NCBI GenBank assembly: GCA_016125475.1
Contig: WGLR01000018.1
Span: forward strand, 1 to 64,000
DNA length: 64,000 nucleotides
Origin: Betaproteobacteria bacterium
GTDB taxonomy: Bacteria; Pseudomonadota; Gammaproteobacteria; Burkholderiales; Ga0077523
Direction: 5' to 3'
Position 1 is the first letter of the stretch; every line of letters begins with the position of its first letter. Positions 17,948-26,100 of this stretch are shown piece by piece. The notes under the pieces are model-generated. The model did no database searches, was not told the origin of the DNA, and was given only the letters and a program-made list of their open reading frames with translations. The translations under genes and the position numbers were made by a program.

Positions 17948-20347
17948 ATGAAGATTCGCATGACGCACCTGTACGCAGCCTTGGCCGCCGCCTCGCTCGT
18001 GCCGATGCACGCACCCCTCGCCCGCGCGGCAGGCATCACCTATCAGCCCTACGTGCAGCCCGGCGACGCCAGTGAAATCGGTGCGCGTGACCTGAAGGTC
18101 GTCGCGTGGCAGAGCGAAGGCGGCGTCGTCGACACCTCGGCCTACAGGGTCGAGTTCGGCCGTTCCGCCGGGCACTACGATTCGACGGCCGTGGTCAGGG
18201 GGCGTGTCGTGGACGACTACCTGAGCGCGGATCCCGCCCTGCCGGTGCCGCCCGATGCGAGCGGTGCCCACGTCAATTACTACGCGGTCCTGCCCGGTCT
18301 GCGGTTCGACACGACCTACTACTATCGGGTCACCGGACCGGGGCTGCCGCAGGAAGGCTTCGAGGCGTCGTTCCGGACCCGCACGCGCAGGGACAGGCTC
18401 GCGTTCCAGGTCATGGGCGACGAAGGTTTCTTTCCCGGCGTGCCCGGCACGAACCCGGCGCGGCTCGTGAACTACGAGGCGCGCATCGTCCACGAGATGT
18501 TCAACGTGGACAAGCTGAACATCGCAGGCGCGCCGCGCCTGTCGCGCCCGAATCTCGCGCTCAACACCGGAGACAACGTCTACAGCACCGGTGCCGAGGG
18601 CAACTACCGGGACTTCTGGATGCCCGTCTGGAACAGCGACACGGATTCGAACGAGACCGGCGCCCCCTACATCCGCCACATCCCCTACTACATCGTCGCG
18701 GGCAACCACGACATCGGCAGCACGGGCAACTCGGCCAACCTCCTCGGCGACAGGAACGCCGGGCGATTCAGCGGCGGCACGGGTGGCGGCGACGCGCTGC
18801 AGTACTTCAACAACTACTACTTCCCGCTGAACGGGCCGCTCGGTGTCGATCCCCAGAACATCTTCACCGGCGATCTCTCGAGCCCGAGCGGTTTCTACTT
18901 CAAGTACGACGGCGTCACGTACGATTCCCCCGCCGCGATCGAGGCGTTCCGCGCGAGCACGGAAGTCGACACGGGCAAGGGTGTCAAGCGCCAGATCGAC
19001 CGCATGGGCAACTACTCTTTCGACGAGGGCAACACGCACTTCGTGTTTCTCGATGCGAACCCGCACCTGTTCGACGCGCAGCTCGACTACAGCGCGACGT
19101 ACCTGAGCGCGCCCGAAGCCTTCACCCCGTACCCGGGCATCCTGCGCAAGTGGCTCATCGACGATCTCGACGCCACGCGCCAGCAGTGGAAGGTGGTGGT
19201 GTTCCACCAGCCGTCCTTCTCGTCCGGCAACGCGACGATGCGCAACTTCCAGATGCGCCGCATCGCGAAGCTGCTCGAGGACCACGGCGTGAACGTCGTG
19301 TTCAACGGCCACGAGCACAACTACCAGCGCACGCATCCGCTGCGCGCACTGCCGAACGTCGCCGAAGCGCCGAACACGGCCACGGCGCCGGCCGTCGCGG
19401 TGGACCCGAGCTTCGACGGCGAGCGTCACCAGGTGCCGGACGGCGTGATCTACGTCGTCGAGGGTGCGGGCGGTGACCGTGACTTCGACAACAACCTCGA
19501 TTCGCCGCGCGGCAGCGGCTCGTCGGCCGACCAGGACGATTCCGCGACGGGCACCTACACGTACGGGCCCGGCCGCACGTATCCGCAGGGGCCCGATTCG
19601 TGGCTCGACGCGAATCTCACGAGCGCGCAGATGTCCGACTTCTTCCTGGATGCGGGCAAGGGCCGGAAGATCACGGCACGCTTCAAGGCGAAGGTGTTCT
19701 CGTTCGGTCACGTGGTCGTCGATCGCGACAGCCTCACGCTCTACCAGATCTCCGAGCCGCTGCAATCGACTTCGTCGGCGACACCCGCCAATCCCGCGCC
19801 ATTCGGCACCGACTTCGCCGGTCGCGCACTGAACGACCCGATTCCCGACACGCTGCTGGATGCCCGGACCGGTGAGGTCGTCTCCGATCCGGCGACGGGG
19901 ACCCCCGCGCTTCTCGACCGGTTCGTCATCGCGAAGCCCGACCTCGGTCGTGACGTGAAGGTGAGCTACTCGGCGATGAAGGGGATGAAATCCGGAAAGG
20001 GTGTCACGTACCGCGTCGTCGCCCGCAACGGCAGTGCATACGCGCTGAACGGGACGCAGCTCGTCGTCGATCTTCCGGAGCACGCAACCTATGCCGGACC
20101 GACCGGTGACGACGTGACCCTGCACGGCCACACCCTCGTCCTCACGATCGGGCGACTCGCGAACGGCGAGACCCGTACCCTCGACATCCCGGTCACGTTC
20201 GGCCGTGGCGAGCGCGGTCGTGACGGGGACGCGCACGGCGAGCGTGGACACGGTCGCGAGCACGGTGACGCACTGTCCGTCGAACTCCGGTCGGCGACGG
20301 CCCAGCCCGTCGGTGCGCGCCGGCTCCGCGTGACCTCGCGTCACTGA
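17948..20347 (+). CDS. secreted purple-acid-phosphatase-like metallophosphoesterase
   Basis: A 799-residue exported enzyme. After a signal peptide (about 1-31, A-R-A-A/G) comes a fibronectin-like region with T-Y-Y-Y-R-V-T (about 137-143), then a metallophosphatase domain: G-D-E-G-F (about 158), G-D-N-V-Y (208-212), G-N-H-D (252-255), V-F-H-Q-P-S (about 419) and G-H-E-H-N-Y-Q-R (454-461), the five motifs of the binuclear purple acid phosphatases. The C-terminal 150 residues form a beta-rich surface-protein domain with a highly charged Gly/Arg/Asp stretch near the end; there is no PEP-CTERM tail. Likely a periplasmic or extracellular phosphomonoesterase. ATG 17948 starts the signal peptide; a perfect terminator follows. 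Confidence 0.87.
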   Translation: MKIRMTHLYAALAAASLVPMHAPLARAAGITYQPYVQPGDASEIGARDLKVVAWQSEGGVVDTSAYRVEFGRSAGHYDSTAVVRGRVVDDYLSADPALPVPPDASGAHVNYYAVLPGLRFDTTYYYRVTGPGLPQEGFEASFRTRTRRDRLAFQVMGDEGFFPGVPGTNPARLVNYEARIVHEMFNVDKLNIAGAPRLSRPNLALNTGDNVYSTGAEGNYRDFWMPVWNSDTDSNETGAPYIRHIPYYIVAGNHDIGSTGNSANLLGDRNAGRFSGGTGGGDALQYFNNYYFPLNGPLGVDPQNIFTGDLSSPSGFYFKYDGVTYDSPAAIEAFRASTEVDTGKGVKRQIDRMGNYSFDEGNTHFVFLDANPHLFDAQLDYSATYLSAPEAFTPYPGILRKWLIDDLDATRQQWKVVVFHQPSFSSGNATMRNFQMRRIAKLLEDHGVNVVFNGHEHNYQRTHPLRALPNVAEAPNTATAPAVAVDPSFDGERHQVPDGVIYVVEGAGGDRDFDNNLDSPRGSGSSADQDDSATGTYTYGPGRTYPQGPDSWLDANLTSAQMSDFFLDAGKGRKITARFKAKVFSFGHVVVDRDSLTLYQISEPLQSTSSATPANPAPFGTDFAGRALNDPIPDTLLDARTGEVVSDPATGTPALLDRFVIAKPDLGRDVKVSYSAMKGMKSGKGVTYRVVARNGSAYALNGTQLVVDLPEHATYAGPTGDDVTLHGHTLVLTIGRLANGETRTLDIPVTFGRGERGRDGDAHGERGHGREHGDALSVELRSATAQPVGARRLRVTSRH

Positions 20348-20367
20348 CCCCGTCGCGATCGCGGTCA

Positions 20368-20403
20368 GGCCCTCCGGACCGAAAGGTCCGGCGGGCCTTT
20401 TTT
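20368..20403 (+). terminator. Rho-independent terminator after the phosphatase gene
   Basis: A GC-rich stem (GGCCCTCCGGACC pairing with GGTCCGGCGGGCC, one mismatch) closes on a GAAA tetraloop and runs into seven T residues. It begins 20 bases after the stop of the phosphatase gene, on its strand. Confidence 0.92.
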
Positions 20404-20500
20404 CATCCGAGCGTCCGTCCGCGGGCGGTTCGTTACCGCTGCCGTCCGGGGTCGTGCTAGCGTTGGCGATTCGCCCAACCGTCCGCGGAGTCGTCAAGCC

Positions 20501-20878
20501 ATGCCTCGAACCATCATGCTGTCAGCCGTGCTCCTGCTTCACGCGACCCTCGCACGCGCGGCGTGTACCCCGCAGGAGATGGAGACCCGGCTCGAGCACG
20601 CCGGCTGGGTCGAACCGTGCCCGGACAGGTCGTGCACGGCCCTGCGCGGCACTGCGGTGGTGGTCAGTCACTGCGAGGAACCGGCGGGTGTGCGGGTGAA
20701 ACTCGTCGCGTGGGATCGAAACGACGAGAAGGTGCTCGTCTCGGAGTACTGGCCGTTCGGCAACCGCGACGTGGCGCCCGGCCCCCACGAGTTCTCCATC
20801 GACAGCCGGATCGGATACGACGCGACGATCACGCGTTTCACGATCGAGGCTGTCGCGGTGCGGGAGTGGGGAAGATGA
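20501..20878 (+). CDS. small exported protein of unknown function
   Basis: A 125-residue protein with a clear signal peptide (about 1-20, A-R-A/A-C). The mature part has four Cys (around residues 22, 39, 44 and 58), compatible with two disulfides, and a beta-rich pattern. I do not recognise the family. A candidate promoter with TTACCG (20433-20438) and TGCTAG (20455-20460), 16 bases apart, lies just upstream, so the gene is probably transcribed independently after the terminator. No partner is evident. Confidence 0.7.
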   Translation: MPRTIMLSAVLLLHATLARAACTPQEMETRLEHAGWVEPCPDRSCTALRGTAVVVSHCEEPAGVRVKLVAWDRNDEKVLVSEYWPFGNRDVAPGPHEFSIDSRIGYDATITRFTIEAVAVREWGR

Positions 20879-21008
20879 ACTGCGCCGACCGCCGTGTCCG
20901 GTCCATCAGGAGAGGCTTCGGGGCAGAGGCTCCGAGGCCGCGGTTCGACGAGGTTCGTATGCATCCCGTCGCCGTCGGCGACCGGTGTGGTGCGAACGTC
21001 GCGACTGG

Positions 21009-21773
21009 CTAGCAGCCCTCGGCCGCTGCGCGCTTCCTGCGGGCGCGAAGCAGGAATGCGAGTCCGGTCGCACCGAACCCCATGAGAATCGGGGTCCCGG
21101 GCTCGGGAACGAGCGCCGCGATTTGAGAGCCACTCAGTGCGCGATCGTAGACGCGCACGTCGTCCAGCAGGCCCTGGTAGCGGATGCCTTCGTTGTTGCC
21201 GAACTCGAGACTCGCGGCGGGATTCGGGAGCGGATTCGCGAATGCGCCGCCGCCGATCGGGCTGCCGTTCAGGTAGAACGCGTAGAGCCCTCCCGACGCG
21301 GTCAGCGCGAGGTGATTCCATCCGGAGTCAGGCAGCGTGACGGGGTCACTCGCGAGAAACGCAAACCACGGCCCGTTCACGTGCAGTTCGAAGTGATTGC
21401 CCGTATAGCCATAGTCGACGAACCACTTGGGAAACTGCCCGCTGCCTTCGTCCTGGCCGAGGAACACGCCGCCGCTCCCGCGACCGGCGTCGTTGAACCA
21501 GAAGGAGAGGGTGAAGGCACTGCCGAGGTCGTAGGCCGCATTGTCCGGGATGACCACGGGCGATGTCTGGAGATCGAACGCGTTGCCGGTGACGCCGGGT
21601 ACATAGGTGCCCGCGAACGTGCCGTCGTTGCCGACTGAAGAACCGTCGTTCGCGTTGCCGCTGGCGGCCCAGTAACCGACCAGTCCGTCCGTCGGTGCGG
21701 CAGCCTGGATGTTTCCGGTGCCGGCCAGAAGTACGGCGAGGACCGGCAGGCACGCCAGCGTCGAACGCTTCAT
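21009..21773 (-). CDS. LamG/concanavalin-like domain protein with PEP-CTERM signal
   Basis: A 254-residue exported protein: signal peptide (about 1-25), a single LamG-like jelly-roll domain (about 30-215) typified by L-V-G-Y-W near residue 31, F-T-L-S-F-W-F-N and W-N-H-L-A-L-T, and a V-P-E-P-G-T tail followed by a hydrophobic helix and R-A-R-R-K-R. LamG domains bind glycans or proteins, and the tail marks it for exosortase sorting. ATG 21773 starts the signal peptide. A perfect inverted repeat lies 55-72 bases upstream. It is the second PEP-CTERM gene within 5 kb. Confidence 0.88.
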   Translation of the reverse strand: MKRSTLACLPVLAVLLAGTGNIQAAAPTDGLVGYWAASGNANDGSSVGNDGTFAGTYVPGVTGNAFDLQTSPVVIPDNAAYDLGSAFTLSFWFNDAGRGSGGVFLGQDEGSGQFPKWFVDYGYTGNHFELHVNGPWFAFLASDPVTLPDSGWNHLALTASGGLYAFYLNGSPIGGGAFANPLPNPAASLEFGNNEGIRYQGLLDDVRVYDRALSGSQIAALVPEPGTPILMGFGATGLAFLLRARRKRAAAEGC

Positions 21774-21827
21774 GTGATCTCCATGAATTCTCGGATTCTG
21801 AGGTCTGGCAAGCTAGCATCGGACCGT

Positions 21828-21845
21828 CTCGCATGTCAATGCGAG
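21828..21845. promoter_or_regulatory. inverted repeat upstream of the LamG/PEP-CTERM gene
   Basis: CTCGCAT-GTCA-ATGCGAG has perfect seven-base arms and lies 55-72 bases upstream of the LamG protein's start codon. The size and position fit an operator for a dimeric regulator. The gap 21774-22022 contains nothing else I can name. Which regulator would bind is unknown. Confidence 0.4.
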
Positions 21846-22022
21846 GGTCATGTCGCCTCGAGGGCGCCACGTCCGTGCGTCGATCCCGTGTCCGGGAATT
21901 CGGGAACCGGTACCGGAAACGGGCTTCGGGAGCACGACCACCTCGTCGACCTCGCCATCGTACCGATCATGGTCGGCCGCACACCCGCTCCAGAGGGACG
22001 TGCGGCCGACCGGGACGTCAGA

Positions 22023-22613
22023 TCAGAACTGCCCGGAAATGCCCACGAGGAATGCGGCGACGCCGCCGCTGTCCTCGTAGGAATTGAGTCTGACCTTCAC
22101 CGTCGTGGCCATCACCTCCGCACGCAGCATGGCGGCAGGCGTGACGCGATATCCGATGCCGCCTCCCACGACGAGCGCGACCGAATTCTTCTTCTCGCTC
22201 ACGGATACGCCGAGCGCTGTACCTTCGACCTTGCCCGTCACGTTGGCGAGGCCGAGTTCGCCGAGAAGCACGAGATCCTTCGTGATGTCGAACGTGCCGG
22301 TGCCCGAAACGCCATAGGCCTGACCCTTGTAGTCGACGTTCGTGAGGGTGCCCGACACGGGTGCGGCCGTGCGGGCCTTGCCGAGGTCGAGGTAGAAGGC
22401 CTGGACGCCGAACTGCGGCGTGAAGTTGTATCCCCCATAGAGCTTGAAGGCGCCCCCGGACTTGTCGCAGGTGCTCGTGCCGGCGCAGTCGAGTGCCCAG
22501 CTCGAGGCGCCGCCGCCCACTCCGACGAATGCACCCTGCGCGTGCGCCGGACCCTGAACGGCCCCGAACAGCACCACGGTGGCAAGCCCCAGACCAGATC
22601 TCCCGATGCTCAT
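22023..22613 (-). CDS. outer-membrane beta-barrel protein (opacity/OmpA-barrel-like)
   Basis: A 196-residue protein with a signal peptide (about 1-23, A-H-A/Q) and alternating amphipathic strands ending in an aromatic residue (I-S-G-Q-F), the typical barrel insertion signal. A Cys pair (about residues 39 and 45) lies in the first outside loop. The fold resembles eight-stranded porin-like OmpA/Opa barrels (COG3637). ATG 22613 has a GGGAGAAGAA ribosome site upstream. It is divergent from ompW, so the 305-base gap holding CRP-like and FNR-like sites may control both. Confidence 0.82.
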   Translation of the reverse strand: MSIGRSGLGLATVVLFGAVQGPAHAQGAFVGVGGGASSWALDCAGTSTCDKSGGAFKLYGGYNFTPQFGVQAFYLDLGKARTAAPVSGTLTNVDYKGQAYGVSGTGTFDITKDLVLLGELGLANVTGKVEGTALGVSVSEKKNSVALVVGGGIGYRVTPAAMLRAEVMATTVKVRLNSYEDSGGVAAFLVGISGQF

Positions 22614-22720
22614 CGATTCTTCTCCCTGTTGGTGACGGTGCGATCGGACTTCCCTCCGTGCGAGGGCGTGGTGCAGACCGCATACCGGCGGAGATGCTGC
22701 CTGAAAGACGCGTCGATCTC

Positions 22721-22736
22721 CGTGAGAAAAATCACA
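22721..22736. promoter_or_regulatory. CRP-like binding site
   Basis: CGTGA-N6-TCACA matches the CRP consensus TGTGA-N6-TCACA in nine of ten positions. It lies 108 bases upstream of the barrel-protein start (minus strand) and about 183 bases upstream of ompW. Control of either gene by a CRP/Vfr-type regulator is inference. Confidence 0.5.
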
Positions 22737-22838
22737 ACATCGCGCGGAAGGGGACGACGCGCGGCGGGGGTCGGCGGGCTGCGCACCGGACGGCATCCGT
22801 CGTCGACAAGGGCGCGGGCAGCGTCCCTTCGGCGCCCG

Positions 22839-22852
22839 TTGACCTGAGTCAA
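22839..22852. promoter_or_regulatory. FNR/Anr-like box upstream of ompW
   Basis: TTGAC-CTGA-GTCAA is a perfect palindrome close to the FNR consensus TTGAT-N4-ATCAA and to Anr/Dnr variants. Placing it at -41.5 (class II) puts the transcription start near 22887 with CAGACT at 22875-22880 as a -10 box. E. coli ompW is known to be FNR-controlled, which supports the reading. Confidence 0.55.
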
Positions 22853-22918
22853 CACATCGTTCAGGCAGGTGCTGCAGACTCGGCACCGGTATCAACAGTG
22901 CGTAACGAAAGGAACAAG

Positions 22919-23554
22919 ATGATTGGACGTGCAGCAGGTCTGGCGATGGTTGCTCTGGCAACGACGGGTGCCGCGGGCACCGTGCAGGCGGACGAAGGGT
23001 CGTGGATGGTGCGCGCACGCGTGGTGCGGCTCCAGATGGCGAACAAGTCCGATGCGATTCCGTCGCTCAGTGTTCCCGCCGATGCGATCGAGGTGAACGA
23101 CAAGACCATTCCCGAACTCGACATTTCGTATTTCTTCACGAAGAACATTGCGGCGGAACTCATCCTGTCCTATCCGCAGAAGCAGGACGTCACGCTGAGC
23201 GGCACGAAGATCGGGACGTTCAAGCACCTGCCGCCGACCCTCACGGCGCAGTATCATTTCCTGCCGGACGGCATGGTGCGTCCCTACGTGGGGGCGGGCA
23301 TCAACTACACACGGATCTCTTCGGTCTCCCTGAACGTTCCGGGCGTCGGTGCGCTGGACCTCGACAGCAGCAGCGTGGGCGGTGCCCTGCAGGTCGGCGT
23401 GGACGTGAGGCTCGCGGAAAACCTCTTCCTGAATGTCGACCTGAAGAAGATCTACATCAACTCGGACGTCAAGCTGGCGGCCACCGGCGCAAAGGTGAGC
23501 ACGGTGAAGCTCGATCCCGTCGCGATCGGCGTCGGCATCGGCTACCGTTTCTGA
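22919..23554 (+). CDS. ompW: outer-membrane protein OmpW
   Basis: A 211-residue eight-stranded beta-barrel forming a hydrophobic channel in the outer membrane. After a signal peptide (1-23, V-Q-A/D) come W-M-V-R-A-R-V, then P-E-L-D-I-S-Y-F-F-T-K-N-I-A-A-E-L, L-P-P-T-L-T-A-Q-Y-H-F, and a C-terminal G-I-G-Y-R-F, all typical of OmpW. ATG 22919 has a GAAAGGAA ribosome site; the long upstream frame is non-coding. An FNR-like box lies 67 bases upstream and a strong terminator follows. OmpW is linked to small hydrophobic-molecule uptake and oxygen/stress responses in other bacteria. Confidence 0.94.
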   Translation: MIGRAAGLAMVALATTGAAGTVQADEGSWMVRARVVRLQMANKSDAIPSLSVPADAIEVNDKTIPELDISYFFTKNIAAELILSYPQKQDVTLSGTKIGTFKHLPPTLTAQYHFLPDGMVRPYVGAGINYTRISSVSLNVPGVGALDLDSSSVGGALQVGVDVRLAENLFLNVDLKKIYINSDVKLAATGAKVSTVKLDPVAIGVGIGYRF

Positions 23555-23581
23555 GGGTCTTCCGGGACCGCTCCATCCCTG

Positions 23582-23617
23582 CCGGCGCCCCGGAGTACGG
23601 GGCGCCGGTTCCGTTTT
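23582..23617 (+). terminator. Rho-independent terminator after ompW
   Basis: A perfect 11-base stem (CCGGCGCCCCG / CGGGGCGCCGG) with a GAGTA loop, followed by TTCCGTTTT. It begins 28 bases after the ompW stop. Confidence 0.88.
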
Positions 23618-23796
23618 CGCGGCCCGTTCACGCGGGACTTCCGTGTCGCCGGAAGCCGTCTCCCGGTGAGCGTGTTCCGCGGTGTTCCCGACTGGCGCCG
23701 GATGTCCTGCCGCGGCACGCGTCGGCCGGACCGTGACGCCGCCCCTCGAATCGACCGACCGCTTGCGGTAGTCTCGGGACACTTCCGCCGCCATGC

Positions 23797-24969
23797 GTGG
23801 CAGGAACGTTTCGTGAGAATGAGAACGGGGTGGTCGAGTTGAAAGTGCTGGAACAGTTGAGTCGGCAGTGGGAGGGCGATCTCGCCTGGGTCTTCCAGGT
23901 GTTCGCGGTCGTGCTGATCACGCTCGTCGCGGGCGCGGTCGTGCGTTTCGTGCTGCGCCGCTTCATGGCGCGCGCCGCTCAGACGAAGAACATCTTCGAC
24001 GACGTGCTCGCGGAGGCGCTGCTCGGGCCGTCGCGTACCCTCGTCTGGATCGTGGGGCTCGCGTTCGCGACGCAGATCGTCGGCGAACGCACGGACGCTG
24101 CCATCCTCCGGGCAGTGGGGTCGGTACGCGACATCGGCATCATCGCGATGGTCATGTGGTTCGCGCTGCGTTTCGTGAAGCTCTACGAGGCTGCGTACAT
24201 CCGGCACCGGGAAGCCGCGGGCGAGGTCGTGGACAAGACGTTCGTGACGGCCATCGGCAAGCTCCTGCGCGCGGCCGTCGTGATCACGGCCGCGCTCGTC
24301 ATGCTGCAGACGATGGGCATCAACATCGCGGGCCTGCTGGCGTTCGGCGGTGTCGGCGGGATCGCCGTCGGCCTCGCGGCGCGCGACATCATGGCGAACC
24401 TGTTCGGAGGGCTCACCGTCTATCTCGATCGGCCGTTCGCGGTCGGGGACTGGATCCGTTCACCGGACCGGGAAATCGAGGGCACCGTGGAGGACATCGG
24501 CTGGCGACGGACCGTGATCCGCACGTTCGACCTGCGGCCGCTCTACGTCCCGAACGCGGCGTTCACGACCATCACGGTCGAGAATCCCTCGCGGATGCTG
24601 AACCGTCGCATCAAGGAGACGATCGGTGTCCGCTACGACGACGCCGCGCGCATTCCCGCGATTCTGAACGACGTGCGCAAGTTCCTGCTGGAGTCACCCG
24701 ACATCGACCAGTCGCGCACGCTCATGGTCAATTTCGACGAGTTCGGCGCGTCGTCGATGAACTTCTTCATCTACGCGTTCACGCGCACCCGCGTGTGGAC
24801 GGAGTTTCACATGGTCAAGGAACAGGTGATGCTGAGGATCTCGGACATCATCGCGAGCCACGGTGCCGAGATCGCGTTCCCGACGACCACGCTGCACGTT
24901 CCCGATGGCGTGCACGTGTCCGGCGATCTCCCGTCCGGGGGAGCGCAGGCACCCGCGAAGGACGGCTGA
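23797..24969 (+). CDS. MscS-family mechanosensitive ion channel
   Basis: A 390-residue inner-membrane protein with membrane helices near residues 27-47, 68-90 and 98-125 and the pore-lining TM3 with G-G-V-G-G-I-A-V-G-L-A-A-R-D (about 186-199), then the cytoplasmic beta domain (F-x-V-G-D-W-I, G-T-V-E-D-I-G-W-R-R-T) and the alpha/beta vestibule. Protects against osmotic downshock or exports small solutes. The start is uncertain: GTG 23797, GTG 23830 and TTG 23839 are all possible; the longest is given. It is a single gene, convergent with the serine hydrolase. Confidence 0.88.
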   Translation: MAGTFRENENGVVELKVLEQLSRQWEGDLAWVFQVFAVVLITLVAGAVVRFVLRRFMARAAQTKNIFDDVLAEALLGPSRTLVWIVGLAFATQIVGERTDAAILRAVGSVRDIGIIAMVMWFALRFVKLYEAAYIRHREAAGEVVDKTFVTAIGKLLRAAVVITAALVMLQTMGINIAGLLAFGGVGGIAVGLAARDIMANLFGGLTVYLDRPFAVGDWIRSPDREIEGTVEDIGWRRTVIRTFDLRPLYVPNAAFTTITVENPSRMLNRRIKETIGVRYDDAARIPAILNDVRKFLLESPDIDQSRTLMVNFDEFGASSMNFFIYAFTRTRVWTEFHMVKEQVMLRISDIIASHGAEIAFPTTTLHVPDGVHVSGDLPSGGAQAPAKDG

Positions 24970-24998
24970 GGCGCGCCGAGGCGGCCGCGGGCCGGTCC

Positions 24999-26057
24999 TC
25001 AGCGCGGGGCGTCGACCGCCTCGAGCACGCGGCCGAAGAAGCCGTCCGCGTGCGCGGCGTCGATCCAGCGCACGATGACCACCATGCGTCGCTCCGGCTC
25101 GATCCACGTGAACGAACTGCCCGCCCCGAACGCGAACCAGCTCGATTCCGGCACGCTCGGAAACACGCGGCGACCGGTGTTCAGCCAGACGAGGTAGCCG
25201 TAGAACGGCGCGATCGGGCAGGGCGTGCGCATGCGGGCGATCCACTCCCTGGACAGGACCCGCCGGCCCCCCGCGAGACCGTCGTCGAGCAGCATCTGGC
25301 CGACGAGTGCCTGGTCGTGACTGCTGATGGACATGCCGCCGCCCCAGTGGGTACCGCCCGGCACCGACTGCACGCGACGCCCGTTCAGCTCGATCCAGGC
25401 GTTGTCGTAGCCTTCCCAGCGCCACGTGTCGCTCGCTCCGACGGGCTGCATGATCGTGTCGCGGAAGACCTCGGGCAGCGGATCGCCGAAGAGGTGCAGG
25501 AGCGCGAGCGAGAGCTGGTTGATCCGGACGTCGTTGTATTCCCAGTAAGTGCCCGGTGACCGGAGGGGGCGAGGATCGCCCTTGCGGCCGGTCACCTCGA
25601 CTTCCTGGAACTGCACGAATCGGTTCCGGTCCACCTGCTCCGGCAGACCGAAGCAGGAGCCCTCCCATTCGCTCGTCTGCTGGAGCATCTGCGCCCACGT
25701 GATCGCCGCGTTGCGGCCCTCGTCGAAGCCGATGCCGCGCACGCGTCGTCCGATGGGTTCGTCCACGTCCGGAAGCAGGCCGCGGTCGTGCGCGACACCG
25801 GCCAGCAGGGCGAGATACGTCTTGGCGACGCTGAACGTGAGGTCCGCGCGATCGGGGTCGCCCCACGACGCGGCCGTCTCGCCGTGCAGCCTGATGGTTC
25901 CCGACACGGGTCCCCGGTCGTGCACGGGGCCGAGCAGACGGTTCCACGGTGGCGGATCGTCGTGGTGGACCCCGAAGGTGCCCGTGGTCTCGTGGGTCCA
26001 GGCGGTTTCGTGGTCCGCGGCGAAGCGGACGGCTTGCTGCAGTTTCGCGGTGTTCAT
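24999..26057 (-). CDS. serine hydrolase of the beta-lactamase class C / esterase family
   Basis: A 352-residue protein with the S-x-x-K active site (Ser 76-Val-Ala-Lys 79) and a Y-W-E-Y-N segment giving the Y-x-N element near residue 172; an H-x-G-like G-A-G-S triad region lies close to the C-terminus. No signal peptide, so it is probably a cytoplasmic esterase or peptidase rather than a secreted beta-lactamase. Typical members are 350-420 residues. It is 43 bases downstream of the VOC gene on the same strand, likely co-transcribed with it. Substrate unknown. Confidence 0.83.
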   Translation of the reverse strand: MNTAKLQQAVRFAADHETAWTHETTGTFGVHHDDPPPWNRLLGPVHDRGPVSGTIRLHGETAASWGDPDRADLTFSVAKTYLALLAGVAHDRGLLPDVDEPIGRRVRGIGFDEGRNAAITWAQMLQQTSEWEGSCFGLPEQVDRNRFVQFQEVEVTGRKGDPRPLRSPGTYWEYNDVRINQLSLALLHLFGDPLPEVFRDTIMQPVGASDTWRWEGYDNAWIELNGRRVQSVPGGTHWGGGMSISSHDQALVGQMLLDDGLAGGRRVLSREWIARMRTPCPIAPFYGYLVWLNTGRRVFPSVPESSWFAFGAGSSFTWIEPERRMVVIVRWIDAAHADGFFGRVLEAVDAPR

Positions 26058-26100
26058 GCGCGGGCGGTTCCTGTGTCGGGTGTAGCGAGGTGGCGTGTCG

